Positions 37,201 to 49,920 of a DNA stretch of 64,000 nt are shown in pieces. The DNA is taken from assembly GCF_910596095.1 (NCBI RefSeq), contig NC_056536.1, positions 17,159,291-17,223,290 of the forward strand. Reading direction: 5' to 3'. Under the pieces are notes generated by a model. That model had not been told where the DNA came from and ran no database searches. It saw only the letters and a list, made by a program, of their open reading frames with translations. The translations under genes and the position numbers were made by a program. The first letter of the stretch is position 1. Each line of letters opens with the position of its first letter. This DNA is from Thunnus maccoyii. Lineage: Eukaryota > Chordata > Actinopteri > Scombriformes > Scombridae.

Positions 37201-40200
37201 CCTACTGTATGTGTGGATGTTAGTTTAGGTCTCTCTATCTTCAGTGTTGCCCACATGATTCTTGACTTGACTAAAAATGTGCTGCAGTGCCTTGCCACTG
37301 AAATCCTGGGCAAAAACAATCCCATAAAGGCTTTGATTTTCCATAGCATTCATGGAGCTCCAAGAATAACTCATATTCTATTAGGCCTCATCAATAAAGG
37401 CATGTTTCAATGCATTTCCCAGAAAGACCCGCAGACAAAGAAAAAAAAAGGGAGGCTATTTTCAGAGGGCTTGTGTGGGTGGGATTAATTGTAACAGACG
37501 CAGGTTTATTGTGTGCGTCTGAGTCCTGGGCCCTTTCAGATGTGTTATTCCTGAGATTGCCAAGAAAATCTGAAATAGCAACTGGTTGGAGAGACGTAGA
37601 GGGAGCGAGAGAGGAAGGAGTGAGGGGTCAGAGGCAAGGAGGGAGAAAAGGGAGGGTGGGGTGGTAGACAGGAAACTGATGATCAAGCCCGCCTCCTTGT
37701 CCTCCCCCTTCCCTTCTTCACCCAAACTAACTGCTTTGTTCGCTTTCCTCTGCTCACCTCTCTTCCCTTTCCCCCTCCCTCCCTCCTCTCCTCTCCTCTC
37801 CTCCGCTACTTTGAAGCTCTTGATTGCTTTCCTGCCTAACTCACTATTGGCTGACTAGCAGTCTGTCATCAGAACCAGCCCTTCAGGACTATTTTAAGAA
37901 CCTTTTACCTCAATCCTGTCCCCCTCTGGGGTTCCATGAAGTAGGGAGGAGGTGACTGGGGTCTGTGGGGGGAGGCAGACTAAACTGTCAGAGGTTCGAC
38001 CCGAGCCCACTTCTCTTAGCCATATTCCCTCCACATTCTTTCTCTCATCGCAGTGGGAATTCCTTTGTTAGGAGTTGTTTCTCTCTCCAGAAAACTGGAG
38101 TTAAATGGGGAAGAAATCTGAAGCCTTGCTCTAGTTTACTTTCCGCTGCATTCTTGCCAAGTTCTTCCTGTCAGGGAAGGGGAGACCCCCTTCGGAGCTG
38201 CCTTAAAGGATCATTCCAGTTAACAACTTGGGTCTTATTTTTATAGCTTTTGCCATCACTTCTATCAGTTAGAATAGGATTATAGTTACCCAAATGATTG
38301 CTGAGATCCAAGTCAGACAGTGCAAGAAACACAAGTCACACAATCACACAGTTCATAAACCACGTGAAAACTGAAAGTAAGCGCACCTGAAATGTCTGTA
38401 ATAATCCCTCATTGTAGGAAAACTGTGTGCACACACAGCTAAGGGAAATTAAGTAAGTGAAATTTGAGCCAATGTTTTTTTCTCAAAACCTGTAAGATTG
38501 TCTTACTGCTCCTGTCTTACTTGGTGCACACTCAGATTCCGCCACTTTGGTGGGTACAGTCAATGTTTTTATCACCGATTGAACAGCGCAGGTCTAATAG
38601 GCTGAATAATTCTTTTACCTCTCATCAAACTGTTGAATACAACTCAGCCCATGTAACTATCAGGGGCTGATGGCACACTCTAAGTTTTATGTTAATGTGT
38701 TTCATGCTTCAGGTATGTTTTATGTGCGTCTGTGTGCTTAAGTCTCTGTGTGTTCTATGTTTTACGTGGCTGCAAGACAAACTACCCCTTGGGGACAATA
38801 TAGTTAAAGTTGAAGTTGGAAAGGGTGCCCGAAAATACAAAAATTGGACCCAAGATGTAATAAACCAGAGTCTTATGGACGCCAATTGTCCTTTTTATTT
38901 AATGTTTGCATTTATTTTTTCTCTCTGTTTTCAGTTTTCTCTCTTTTCTTTTAATGGGTAAACTCAAGCCCTGGATAAGGGTGTGTTCTTGATTTGGTGC
39001 CCTGCTAACCCCTCTCTGTTCTCCTGCGTCACAGGTGGGTCAGGGAGTTCCTCAATGATGAGAACAGAGGTCTCGACATCCTGGTGGAGTATCTCTCTTT
39101 TGCCCAGTGTGCTGTCATGTGAGTACTTTTGCACGCATATACACAAACACACACACCTCTTATGACTCTTGCCAGAACCTGGGTTGGGCAGTGGATCCAG
39201 CTGCTGAGTTAACACGTTGTGTCCTGTAGAGCCTAATGAACTGCTTGTGCATTTGTGCATCAAATAAAAATTGCTTTTGCATTCTTTGGATATGTGTGTA
39301 TGCCTTGTTGCGTACTTGGCAAATGTGTTTCTGGACAGATGCTATGTGGTGTAGCGCTGAGCTATACTTTGCCTGAATAGGATAGAATCTCTGTGCTGAA
39401 TCTTTATCATGCAGCTTGATGACAGTTCTTGTGATAACCCCTGGCTCTCTACCAAGCTGCCTTGCTAACCTAGCCTCCCCCGTGCCTCTCATCTACACCC
39501 CTATCTGTGCCTCTGTGTTGGCTTGTCTGTCTATCTGTCTGTCTGTCTGTATGTGGCCCAGGTTGGATTTTGAGGGGCTGGAGAATGGGGAGGATGGCTT
39601 CTTGGACAAGGCTAAATCTTGGAGCAGGTCCATAGAGGATCTGCATCATACAAGCACCCAACCCTTCTGCAACACACTGGTGCGCTCTGCTCGCCAGTCT
39701 GTCCTCCGGTACGTATTGCTAAGCTTGCTTCCCCGCTATTAGCTATCCATGTTATCGGCTCGCTCTGCTAACCTTAAATGCTATACGTATGTATTAGCAT
39801 GAAAGTTGTCCTGGTGCTGTTTTGTCTCAAGAAAATGCCAGAGTGGTTGATAAGTTATAGGTCTGTGACCTTTCTCTTGACCTCAAGACTCTGCATAAAC
39901 TCAATCAGATGATGAGCTGTATCAGAGATTTTTTTAAAAAAAAAACTGAAAGTCTTTAACCTTTTGCACTGTCTCTCTTTGTTAATGGTCCTCCCTCATC
40001 TGTCCAGATGTGCGTCTGCACTGTCTTTAGATGAGAGCCAGCTGTGAGCTGCAGCATATGTTGGACAGTTGTGATTCTCCTCTTCATCACTGAGCCACAC
40101 ACAGACAAGATATGAAGAGATATCAAGAGTGATAGGATGAATTTAGTCAATCTGAATGTAAAAAGTTGTTGTCCTCAAGATTAACTTCCAGTCAGTAAAG

Positions 40201-43200
40201 TGTTTAGTAATACATTGCCATTGAATCTGTATGACTATAACATTATGTATTATGTAGTATGTATGTTAGAAAATATAAACAATACATATATATCAATAAA
40301 TATATGCACATATATGACTCAGATGCTGGATCATGAGACACTATGAAAGCCATTTATAAACTGCACAAGAAAAGTAATATGTGCACATGATGACTGGGCA
40401 ATACAGTTACATAATGGCAGTCTCTGTGCAAAGACCTCAGTCTGTTGACAGCAGTGAGGAAACAAGGCATCTCCCATGATGCATCTGTAACCTCAAAAGC
40501 CATCTTAAGTTTTTTTCTGTCAGACCTCATTCTCTATAATTTTCTCTCGCTCTCTCTCTCTCTCTATGTGACACATATAAACCAAGAGAGCCATTTGAAT
40601 GCTAGATAAAAAAAAACTGAGAAATAAATGAAACAAGCTGTGATTAAATTTAAAGTTAAACACATTTCAATTATTGAATCTCTACCAAATATTAACTTCT
40701 GCCATCTGTTGCAGCTATGGCACAGTTTCCAACAGCAAAACCATCAAGAACTCCCGTCTTGTGAGCCAAAAGGATGATGTGCATGTGTGCATCATGTGCT
40801 TGAGAGCGATCATGAACTACCAGGTACCAAACACTCTACAATATGTACAGGCTCATACACAATCTGACACAGACATCTGTCATAAACCTGAGGATTATGT
40901 GTTTCCTGTGAAGTGAAGTGGTGAACACTGTATATATACGCAGGCTTTTCTGACACCACATCCTGTTCTCTCTGTCTGTCTTCTTCATGCAGTATGGCTT
41001 CAATATGGTCATGTCTCACGCACACGCAGTCAATGAAATTGCTCTCAGCTTGAACAATAAGAACTCACGGTAAGAACTGAGGCCCCCGTCTCCATAGACG
41101 CAGGGCTGGGTCAAACAATGGGAGAAACCCTGTAGCCAGTTCATATGATATGCCTTCCTTTCTCCATGGGGCTCGGCTTCTCTCTGAAGTTGGGGATCAG
41201 AGGCATATATACAGGCTGTTAGAGGAATGTTTACTAAAGGAGATTAGTGGTAAACCGCTGGGGCTGATCACTTCATAATGAAGACTGGGAGGGTAAACAC
41301 TTAAAAGCTAGAAAGACCTGCCCTTGCTTCAGACTTCAGTATGAATTATAGATTTAAACTCCTTCATGTTGATGTATTTGCACTAGTTTTGAGGATTGCA
41401 TGCATAAACATACATTCTAGTAGTGTAGACTGTATAAATATTGTGTTTTTGCACCTTTAATTTGAGAGAGAGAGTTCATATTTGAAGTTGAACTGTCCAG
41501 GTGTGTTGCCCTAATGAGTGTCTCCTGTACTTCCAGGACAAAAGCCTTGGTCCTTGAGCTGCTGGCTGCCGTCTGTCTAGTACGAGGAGGTCACGAGATC
41601 ATCCTCTCAGCATTTGACAACTTCAAAGAGGTGCCTAAAGCAACATTTTAATGAAATTTGAACCATTGCCACCTAAAGTTGCACCGTTTATAACACTGTG
41701 GTAATACACAGCTAACCTTGTGAGGACTGAAAATGCTAAAAAACATCCATTACTTTAATTGCCATCATTTCCCACATCACTGGTATGCATAGAGGCCTAA
41801 AAGAGTCATTGTAGTGGTATGAAAGTTGAGGAGCTCTGGGAGTTTTCATGTCCACTGAGGGTGTAAGCAAAGCTCTATGGTGGCCTATCTGAGGTTATTA
41901 GTCTCATTAAGACACCAGATGTGAGCCAACCTTGAACAATGATAAGGATCAACTCCCTGATGGGAGCCAGTGGACCACAAAGGTTTGCTTAGCCTCTCAG
42001 TTTCTGCCTACACAGTCATCTAAACACCGGAACAAGACAATTACCCCACAGTCTAAAGCTCCAGAGAAACGCATGAGCAAATCAACCCACTAGTATAAAA
42101 AAGGGTATTTCTACAGAAGTATTTTCTAAAATGATACATTAATACATGACGATAGGTCTCAGAAATCTTACAAAAAGGCCACCAATGATGTAGTCGAAGA
42201 CAGCTGCACAGTGGTTAAGTATTAGGTCCACAACCACCAATGTGTCTGGTTAGGATTGTGAGAAATGTTGGGGCATGGATTTTTTATTTTTACAGCACTG
42301 AAAAAACACTTTTTCAAGCTGGGAAAACACAGTTTGTTTTCCTCTCCTCTTTCAGTATATTTTTGTGTAGAAGTTTTGGCTTTCTTCATATGTCTTTATC
42401 TTTTTGCTCATTTCACTTCCCATGATTTCTGATAATAAGGACAGTTACAAACGGAGTAAACTGTGCTCTGTTTATGTACATCTAAACTATTTGGATGAAT
42501 TATGTTTAATCCTGGAATGTGTTTAATCATAACAAAATACTATGTTATGATTAGTCACAGGAAGTTATATAGTAGTAGTGGATATACAGTAGATATTTGA
42601 ACTTTATTTTTATCGCATCAACTCAAGACACAATATAATAACTCACAAACATAGTGGAAAAAATGAAAATTTGAAGGAGAAAGAGAGATAGATGTGCTTT
42701 TACTTTTATGAGGAAATCACTGCCACAAGTGGTACTGATTTCCTCATAAATACTTCTGTTTTCAATTGCAGCTTTGCTGTGATATTCTCCATGACATAAA
42801 CCAACTTAATCCTTTCTCTCCACTCTACAATATGTGGAGGCCGCAGCTTTAACCAGGAGACTGTAATCTCTCTTTTTTTGCTATCAAAAGCAAAATCCTT
42901 AAAAGAGTAGAAGAATGAAAAGTGCTGTGTTCGAATTAATACACCAAATCAACTTAATCTCTTTTTTAACATTTTGCCAATACTGTAGGAGTTTGGGGTA
43001 ATCCTAAAATATATGGTTGAAGTCTCCAACCAAGCCACAAGCCCTCCAACATAAATCATTATATTTTGACAGGAGATGAGGAGTTTTATCTCTTTTTGAC
43101 CTTCTATTCAAATTCTCCCCATGTTGGGCTTTTTGTTATTTTATGTCCGGATTTAAAAGTTTCCTCCAACATTTGATTTAAAATCATAATATGATAGAAT

Positions 43201-46200
43201 TATAGATAACCTCTCTTTTTATCACATCGTTTGCATTTTAGGTCTGTAAGGAGAAGCATCGCTTTGAGAGACTGATGGATTACTTCCGCAGTGAGGAGGG
43301 AAACATTGACTACATGGTAAGATTGGCTTTTTATTATGGATAGATGTATTCTTTTTGATCTGTGTCCTTATATCCATTAAACTCAATAGATTTAAATCTA
43401 AATCCGCCTGTGTCTGTTGTGCAGGTGGCTTGCATGCAGTTCATCAACATTGTAGTCCACTCTGTGGAGGACATGAACTTCAGAGTCCATCTGCAGTATG
43501 AGTTCACCAAGCTGGGACTGGATGACTACCTGGAGGTAAGGTGACAATATTGTGGTTAAAATGGGCAGTTGAAAAACTAAAAATATCACGTGGAGATTTG
43601 TACAATATGTGTACAGTATCACTAATTCTGATTCATTCTCCCTTATGTCAGAAATGTAAACATACGGAGAGTGACAAGCTGTCGGTGCAGATCCAGGCAT
43701 ACCTGGATAATGTATTTGACGTGGGTGGTCTACTGGAAGATGCAGAGACCAAGAATGCAGCGCTGGAGAAGGTGGAGGAACTGGAGGAGCACCTGTCCCA
43801 TGTAAGTGCACCACCCAGTCTGGACCACCAACATAGCTCACTGGGCCCATTTATGAGATTGTTGTGGTTCACCAGCTATGTACTTAACTTGGCTGTTTCT
43901 ATGTGGCAATTAGAATTCTACTCAGTGTTTGCATTTCACAAGTGGTTGAGTGTAATAATGGGGTGGAAAACGCTGGAAAATATTGCGCGTGTAACAATCT
44001 TAATATTGTTCTCATGTTGGCTCATTCTTTCTGGGCACTTGCCTTTGTGTCCCACGCTGCTCTGCAAAGACCCTCTTCACATGGAGAAGTTGTGGGCAGA
44101 CCTGACATCATTCTAGGAATTTCATAACAAACTCTGCTCTCAGGGGTCAGGAATGATGGGGGAGGACAAGGGTGAAAATTCCCTATGAACCCCAGTGTAA
44201 GATGTGTAATCTGTTCAAATTCAAAAGCAAAAGCAAAAGCTCTGTCATGCTCTTGCTGCGTCATGCTGCTGCTTGGTATATCATATTTCTCACTGATGAT
44301 GCACAGTGTATACAGGAGAGTAGGGAGAAAGGAGTGGATCTGGGAAAGATGCCTGTGCTGGGGATCAATTCTTGAATTCACCTCCTCTCATCTCTCTGCC
44401 ACTCTCTCCATCGTCTTCCCGCAGGTGACGGAGAAGCTTCTGGAGGTTGAGAATGAGACAATGATGAAAGTGGCTGATCTGGAGAAGGTGCTCCTTCAGA
44501 AGGATAAGGATCTGCTTGCAATACGGGTAAGCTGGCAGTCATAATGATGTAATATTGCTTGCCTGCCTTGCCTCAGAAAGGCTTCACTCACTCTCTGTTA
44601 TTTAGCAAAAATCTGTTTCAGATGCATGTGGCTAATTGCAGTGATAGCAAATTAGGTCAGCAGGAAACAGGATGTTTCATTGGCATGTAAAGTCATTGTG
44701 TTATGCTCTTTATCGCCCCCTGGTGACTGTCTAGGAGACGTACGAGTCGACCAACACCCAGGTCAACACCCTGAGGAGGATGATCAAGGAGAAGGATGCC
44801 GCCTTCCAGAGGCAAGTCAACATCGAGAGACGGCTGCTGGAGCTGGAACAGCAAGGCACCATCCGTTTGCACAAGAAGCCTGATGGAGACATTGCCATTG
44901 AGACGCTGGGTGTCGGGGGTGGTAGTGGCCTTGGGATCCCTCTGGGTGACATCGGGCAGCTATCTTTAGGTTCAACAGCTGGATTAACAGAATCAGGAGG
45001 AGCAGACACCAGTTTACCCCCAGCCAGTGAAGCTCCGCCTCCACCTCCTCCACCTCCACCGCCGCCTCCTCCTCTTCCCTCTGCCACAGGTGATGACTTG
45101 CAGCAATTATGTCTGGTGACACATAAATGTGAAAGTTGACTGTGTGCAACCATAGACCCTCAGTGGAAATCTATTTTCAGTTCCCCTTCTTTGTTCATTC
45201 GTGCAAAGCCAGGTGGCGGGTCACAGCAGTTTTTTTCTACCACAGACAGGAAAAGGAAATACAAGGCTGGTTTGTTTTGTGCGCAGGCAGACAGACAAGA
45301 CAGTACAGGGGAAACAGAACTGACTGTTAAACAGTTTTCAGCTCTTTTGGCCTGATTTTTGACAAATAAATATTGTCTTTACATTAATTACAGGCTCGTG
45401 TGCACCAGTCCCACCACCGCCACCTCCTCTTGCTCCACCTCTGCCAGACGCTTCTCCCTCAGTTATTCTGAGTTTGGGTCTGTCAGGTAAGAGCAATTTT
45501 AGATACTCTCCATTTCACTGCAAGTAGTAGAGCAAAATTCAACAGATGTTAATATTTTACAGCTATCAGAATCAAGAAGCCCATCAAGACTAAGTTCCGT
45601 CTGCCTGTGTTTAACTGGACGGCCTTGAAGCCCAATCAGATCAATGGCACAGTCTTCAACGAGATTGATGACGAACGTGTGCTAGAGGTAAATCAAGCAG
45701 ATAAAACTCCCTTCACAGTTAGTGCTGATGTCTTTAAGTTTAGAACAAGTTAATTAACTGTCACTTGTGTGCAGGAGCTGGATCTGGAGAAGTTTGAGGA
45801 GCTGTTTAAGACCAGAGCCCAGGGTCCTGTGGTGGATCTATCTTGTACCAAGAGCAAAGTTGCCCAGAAGGCGGTAAACAAAGTGACCCTTCTGGACGCC
45901 AATCGCTCCAAGAACTTAGCCATCACACTGCGAAAGGCTAACAAGACCACAGAGGAGATATGCAAAGCAATAGAGAAGTATGCACATTTCCTTGACCTAC
46001 AACACATTTATGAACCACTGAATCCAGTGAACACATAACTAATATTTGTCATGTCTGCTCAGGTTTGACCTAAAGGCCTTACCAGTTGACTTTGTGGAGT
46101 GCCTGATGCGTTTCCTGCCCACGGAGGCGGAAGTCAAGGTGTTGCGTCAGTATGAACGTGAGCGGCGTCCATTGGACCAGCTAGCAGAGGAGGATCGCTT

Positions 46201-49200
46201 CATGTTACTATTCAGCAAGATTGAAAGACTCACACAGAGGATGAACATCATCACCTTTGTCGGGAACTTTGCTGACAATGTCAACATGCTCACACCACAA
46301 CTAAACGCAATCATTGCTGCCTCTGGCTCAGTGAAATCCTCACCAAAGTTGAAAAGAATGCTCGAGGTTAGGATAGTTTATTTAACTGGTGTTTTTATAG
46401 CAGTATTTGTTTTGATTGTGCATGATAATGAATTCTTCTGGTCTACTTGTAGATCATCTTAGCTTTGGGAAACTACATGAACAGCAGCAAACGAGGCTGT
46501 GTTTATGGTTTCAAATTACAAAGTCTTGATCTGGTGAGTATTATGGAGCGGAATTTTGTTGGCATTTTCAAGTGCTCAGTATTGCTGCAGTGCTTTTTTC
46601 TGATAATTCCATTCATTTCTTATGTTACACAGCTGCTGGACACTAAGTCTACAGACAGAAAGATGACATTGCTCCACTACATAGCTCTCATTGTGAAAGA
46701 GAAGTACCCTGAGCTGGCCAACTTCCACAATGAACTGCACTTTGTGGATAAAGCTGCAGCAGGTGAGTTTGCCATATGAAGGTATGAAATGTTCCTAGAA
46801 ATGTCAGGTATGTTTACTTAAGATAATCTTGGTAAATGTGTGCTTTAAAAGTCTAAAACATTCCCTCTTGACCGTGTGCAAAGTATCTCTGGAAAATGTG
46901 CTGCTGGATGTCCGAGAGCTGGGGAAAGGCATGGACCTGATCCGGAGGGAGTGCAGTCTTCACGACCATTCGGTGCTCAAGGGCTTCGTCCAGGCTAGTG
47001 ACACACAGCTGGACAAGCTGCAGAAGGACGCCAAGACAGCAGAGGTAACCAACACTGTCCTCACCTCCTAACCTCAAAGTATCCACTGGGAAAAAAAAGC
47101 AAACCTCTGTCCCAAATGCAGCTCACTGACCTCCAACATACAACCAATCATGCCTCCGAAATCGACAGTGTTTACAAACATTGCTTCCAATCTGGCACTG
47201 TCCTCCCTCCCATTCTAGGAAGCCTTCAACAATGTGGTGAACTACTTTGGAGAGAGTGCCAAGACGACTCCACCCTCTGTGTTCTTCCCTGTGTTTGTGC
47301 GCTTTATCAAGGCCTACAAGGTGAGTACAGCAAGCAGAGGCAGCATCTATGTATCTTTCCTCACTTCTGCACTGGCAGGGTGCAGCTTTCTCTCCTGGTC
47401 AGATGGGAGGTTCCCTGGTTTGTAGACTTGTCTCACTCAGAGCAGAGCAGGGCAGAGCTTTGGCTGCCTCTGTGCCACAGGACGTGGCGTATCGTCCGAG
47501 GCCAAATAACAGGAAAGACCAGCTGGGTCTGACTGTAGAGCTGCAGCTGTGGTGTTTAGACTGGTTCTTCCCTCTCCTCCCCTCCTCCCCTTTACCCCCG
47601 GACAGCCTCGCCCTGCCCCACCACACAACACGCTTCCTGAGATTGTTCTCAGTCTGGATTTATGGGATCTGCTCAAGGAAATGTGAAGCACAAGGATTTC
47701 TGTGAACATGTGTGTCTGTCTGAGTGTGTATGTTAAAGGGACAGTTCAACATTTTGGTGCAATACTCTAATTTTGTTCATAAGAAGCCACAGCCAGCAGT
47801 CAGTCTTTAGCTTAGAGCTATAGATGTACAGGTAGGTGGATTTTGTTGAAAGTTGAAAGGGGGAACCAGAGGAAGAAAGGTTACATTTCTAATGCTATGT
47901 TCATTCAAGTGCGTGTTCCCTGTTTATGTTCAACTCTTGACCCGTTTTCTCTATCCTCAAAGGGCCGCACAGTTGCAGCTTCTTGTCGCTGACTGCTCAC
48001 CTTTTTTCATCTCAACAGGATGCATTGGAGGAAAACGAACAAAGGAAAAAGCAGGAGCAAGCAATGAGAGAAAAGTTACTGGCTCAGGAGGCTAAACAGC
48101 ATGACCCCAAGGTACAGTCGTAGTGCATGCAGCTGAGCTGAATGAAACCCATCAGATGTTTACTCAGTGCTAAATAAAGCTATGTGGTATGTTGAAAAAG
48201 CACAGTGAACAGTACACATATCCACTGATTCAGGTCCAAGCTCAGAAGAAGAGGCAACAGCAGCAGGAGCTGATCGCAGAGCTGCGCAAGCGGCAAGCCA
48301 AAGACCACCGGCCCGTGTACGAGGGCAAGGACGGCACTATTGAGGACATCATCACAGGTGGGAGAGACAGCACCTTAAAAAGACCCCGTGTGGGCGCAGG
48401 CAGCCCCGGTCGTCCCAGGCCGAGGATGACCGTGGTTATTCACTGCTCAGCTCCTTTGAAGTGCACCTTGTGCTACGTGGTCCAGACACCAGCACATCTG
48501 GAGCACAGTACATAGCAGCACAGCAGTCACTAGATAATCCATGACATGCTGTCTAGTTAGTTCTGAAATGTGCAACCAAAGCCTCATATATGTAGACTGT
48601 CAGCTGAGCAGTTTTATCCCAAGACTACATGAAATTCAGTAAATAGGATCCTTATTTAAAGGAACTATTTAAAGCCACTATGTATAGATTTTTTTATTGG
48701 ATTATATGTTTGTCAAAGTGTTTTTGTTTGTAGAAAAATAGAAAAATCCCAGTGAAAATGGACTGGGGGTTATGCAGCGTGCATTTTTTCAGTGTACCAC
48801 TATGAGTCGCCCAAGTGGGATGTTTTAAAATCCTACATGAAGGGGCTTTAATGGGAGAAGAAGCAGTATCTACAGCCTCAGGATAGCACATAAGCTAACT
48901 GATGTTTTTTGTCATGGTCATTAATCAGTGCTTAAAAAATGTTAATAATGTAAATGTTGCATTAATGCCATTTTTAGTTTTGTTAATAATGCCTCCATGT
49001 CACTACTATCAGAGCTGTAACAGCTAATTGTGCAACTGATGTCACTCCAAGACACACTCAGAGCGTCCTAATCTTATTAAAAACCTGCCCTGAGGGATTT
49101 ACGAGGTCCTCCTCCATAGATCTGTGCTGCATATAGAAAGGACGTTTTCTCAGGTTCGGTCATATAGTCTCCTGAATGAAATATGAAGGTGGTCCAGTGT

Positions 49201-49370
49201 TTCCTCCCCCTCCCCCAAAAAGCCAGTGTCTCAGGTGTGACATGTTTTCTCTCCCTCCTCCTCCTCCTCCTCCCCCAGTACTGAAGAGCGTGCCCTTCAC
49301 AGCCCGCACTGCTAAACGCGGCTCACGGTTCTTCTGTGAAGCCAACCTCTGTGACGACGCCAACTGCTAG
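21445..49370 (+). CDS. fmnl3: Formin-like protein 3, 25 coding exons, 1055 aa
   Basis: FMNL3 nucleates, elongates and bundles actin filaments, driving filopodia, and in zebrafish vessel sprouting. The start ATG at 21445 opens MGNIESVDG; Gly2 is the FMNL myristoylation site. Order: GTPase-binding/FH3 inhibitory region (about 30-430), coiled coil (about 370-500), FH1 polyproline (about 530-575), FH2 actin-binding domain (about 580-985), and DAD ([14 protein letters not shown], about 1015-1026). FMNL3 rather than FMNL1/2 is indicated by [10 protein letters not shown] with SWSRSIEDL and the C-terminus [20 protein letters not shown]. Human FMNL3 is 1028 aa. All phases are consistent, and the stop TAG is at 49368-49370. 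Intron 1 is 14.7 kb. Alternative last exons lie at 49877 and 50893. The gene converges on lrp1. Confidence 0.95.
22219..22249. repeat. Poly-C run (31 bases) beside a CT-rich tract
   Basis: An uninterrupted C run is followed by cctccttcctcctctctcct. The other strand is poly-G and can form quadruplexes. The length may be affected by sequencing slippage. Confidence 0.9.
35740..36205 (+). mobile_element. 3' remnant of a LINE retrotransposon (L2/Rex-like)
   Basis: At 35756-35809 the + strand reads [18 protein letters not shown], the motif near the C-terminus of reverse transcriptases of CR1/L2/Rex-type LINEs, recognised from memory. Stops and frameshifts follow. The 3' end (gaaatgtgccatatatagatgaaagtg) resembles the 'gaaaggtgctatataaataaagt' tail of such elements. 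It is truncated and dead, and ends just upstream of fmnl3 exon 2. Confidence 0.7.
36240..44526 (+). other. fmnl3: fmnl3 exons 2-13: GTPase-binding and FH3 regulatory region
   Basis: Exons: 36240-36323, 36470-36550, 36668-36744, 39035-39118, 39562-39708, 40715-40823, 40993-41069, 41537-41630, 43242-43316, 43425-43535, 43652-43801, 44425-44526. Landmarks are [78 protein letters not shown] and [20 protein letters not shown]. This armadillo-like region binds Rho-family GTPases and folds onto the C-terminal DAD to keep the formin inactive. Confidence 0.93.
37580..37810. repeat. Purine tract followed by pyrimidine tract in fmnl3 intron 4
   Basis: About 37590-37665 is almost all G and A on the + strand. 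About 37690-37805 is almost all C and T. The two could pair with each other or form triplex structures. Confidence 0.7.
44735..45486 (+). other. fmnl3: fmnl3 exons 14-15: coiled coil and FH1 polyproline
   Basis: Exons: 44735-45089 (355 nt) and 45394-45486. Exon 14 encodes the coiled-coil end ([16 protein letters not shown]), a Gly/Ser-rich stretch and a run of 13 prolines. Exon 15 adds [16 protein letters not shown]1 prolines bind profilin-actin and feed the FH2 domain. The cca/cct repeats coding the prolines could vary in length between individuals. Confidence 0.92.
45563..48111 (+). other. fmnl3: fmnl3 exons 16-23: FH2 actin-assembly domain
   Basis: Exons: 45563-45687, 45775-45977, 46063-46366, 46453-46533, 46633-46762, 46884-47044, 47219-47320, 48019-48111. 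Family blocks are [18 protein letters not shown] (lasso/knob region), [52 protein letters not shown] with [20 protein letters not shown], and [18 protein letters not shown]. The lasso tryptophan and the GNYMN core motif are intact, so the domain should be active. Confidence 0.94.
47733..47830. repeat. Partial fish repeat beginning TTAAAGGGACAGTTCAACAT, fmnl3 intron 22
   Basis: The start 'ttaaagggacagttcaacat' and 'agccacagccagcagtcagt' match from memory an abundant teleost repeat ('cagccagcagccggttagct'). Only one end is recognisable. Confidence 0.5.
48234..48357 (+). other. fmnl3: fmnl3 exon 24: DAD autoregulatory motif
   Basis: This encodes basic [17 protein letters not shown] followed by [14 protein letters not shown], the DAD that binds the N-terminal inhibitory domain. 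It ends in phase 1 before gtggga. The frame stays open for 52 more codons into the intron (to 48513), so intron retention would give a different tail. Confidence 0.93.
49279..49370 (+). other. fmnl3: fmnl3 exon 25: canonical C-terminus
   Basis: Acceptor tcccccag. Joined in phase to exon 24 it encodes [20 protein letters not shown] plus a ten-residue tail, matching FMNL3. Stop TAG is at 49368. Confidence 0.93.
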
Positions 49371-49876
49371 CCCTTCCCCCCTAATGCCAAGGTTGTCCAG
49401 GTGTCTTTCGTACGCCTCCTGACCCCACTGTGCATGCAGCATGATCCCCCCCCAAACCCACCCAACCCCCCTGTGTTCTACTTCAGAAGACTCCTATCAA
49501 GCGTCTGGTGATAGGAGTCAGCCAAACCTCTTTGCCTGGCACAGAAAAAAAAAAGTTGTACAGAGTGTCTTTACAGAGTATTTTTTACGTGTGAAAAATA
49601 TGCTGGTACACTCGTAGTACAATCAGATATAACTGTGATAAATTATCAAGTATGAGCATTATGCATGAAATCTAAAAGGCTGTGCATTATTTTGGCATAT
49701 TTCTTAACATTTTTTCTTTTCATGGAGATAAATTCAATCTTAACATAAAGAGGTTTGGCTAATTTACTGGTTTTATCAACATTGCCATGAGACTAACTTG
49801 TTTGGTGTTGGTTTCCGGCTAACATGTTTACTCTTCTTTCCTCAACCACCACTGTTTATTCTACCCCCTCCTCCAG

Positions 49877-49920
49877 CTGAAAAGAAGATTAATGACAGTA
49901 TTTCCCACTCCTAAGAGAGG
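49877..49920 (+). other. fmnl3: Candidate alternative fmnl3 exon, tail AEKKINDSISHS
   Basis: A strong acceptor (ctaccccctcctccag) joins exon 24 in phase and gives a 12-residue tail before TAA at 49912-49914. A good donor (gtaagg) follows at 49921, so it could be a cassette exon that ends translation. I do not recognise the peptide. Confidence 0.45.
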
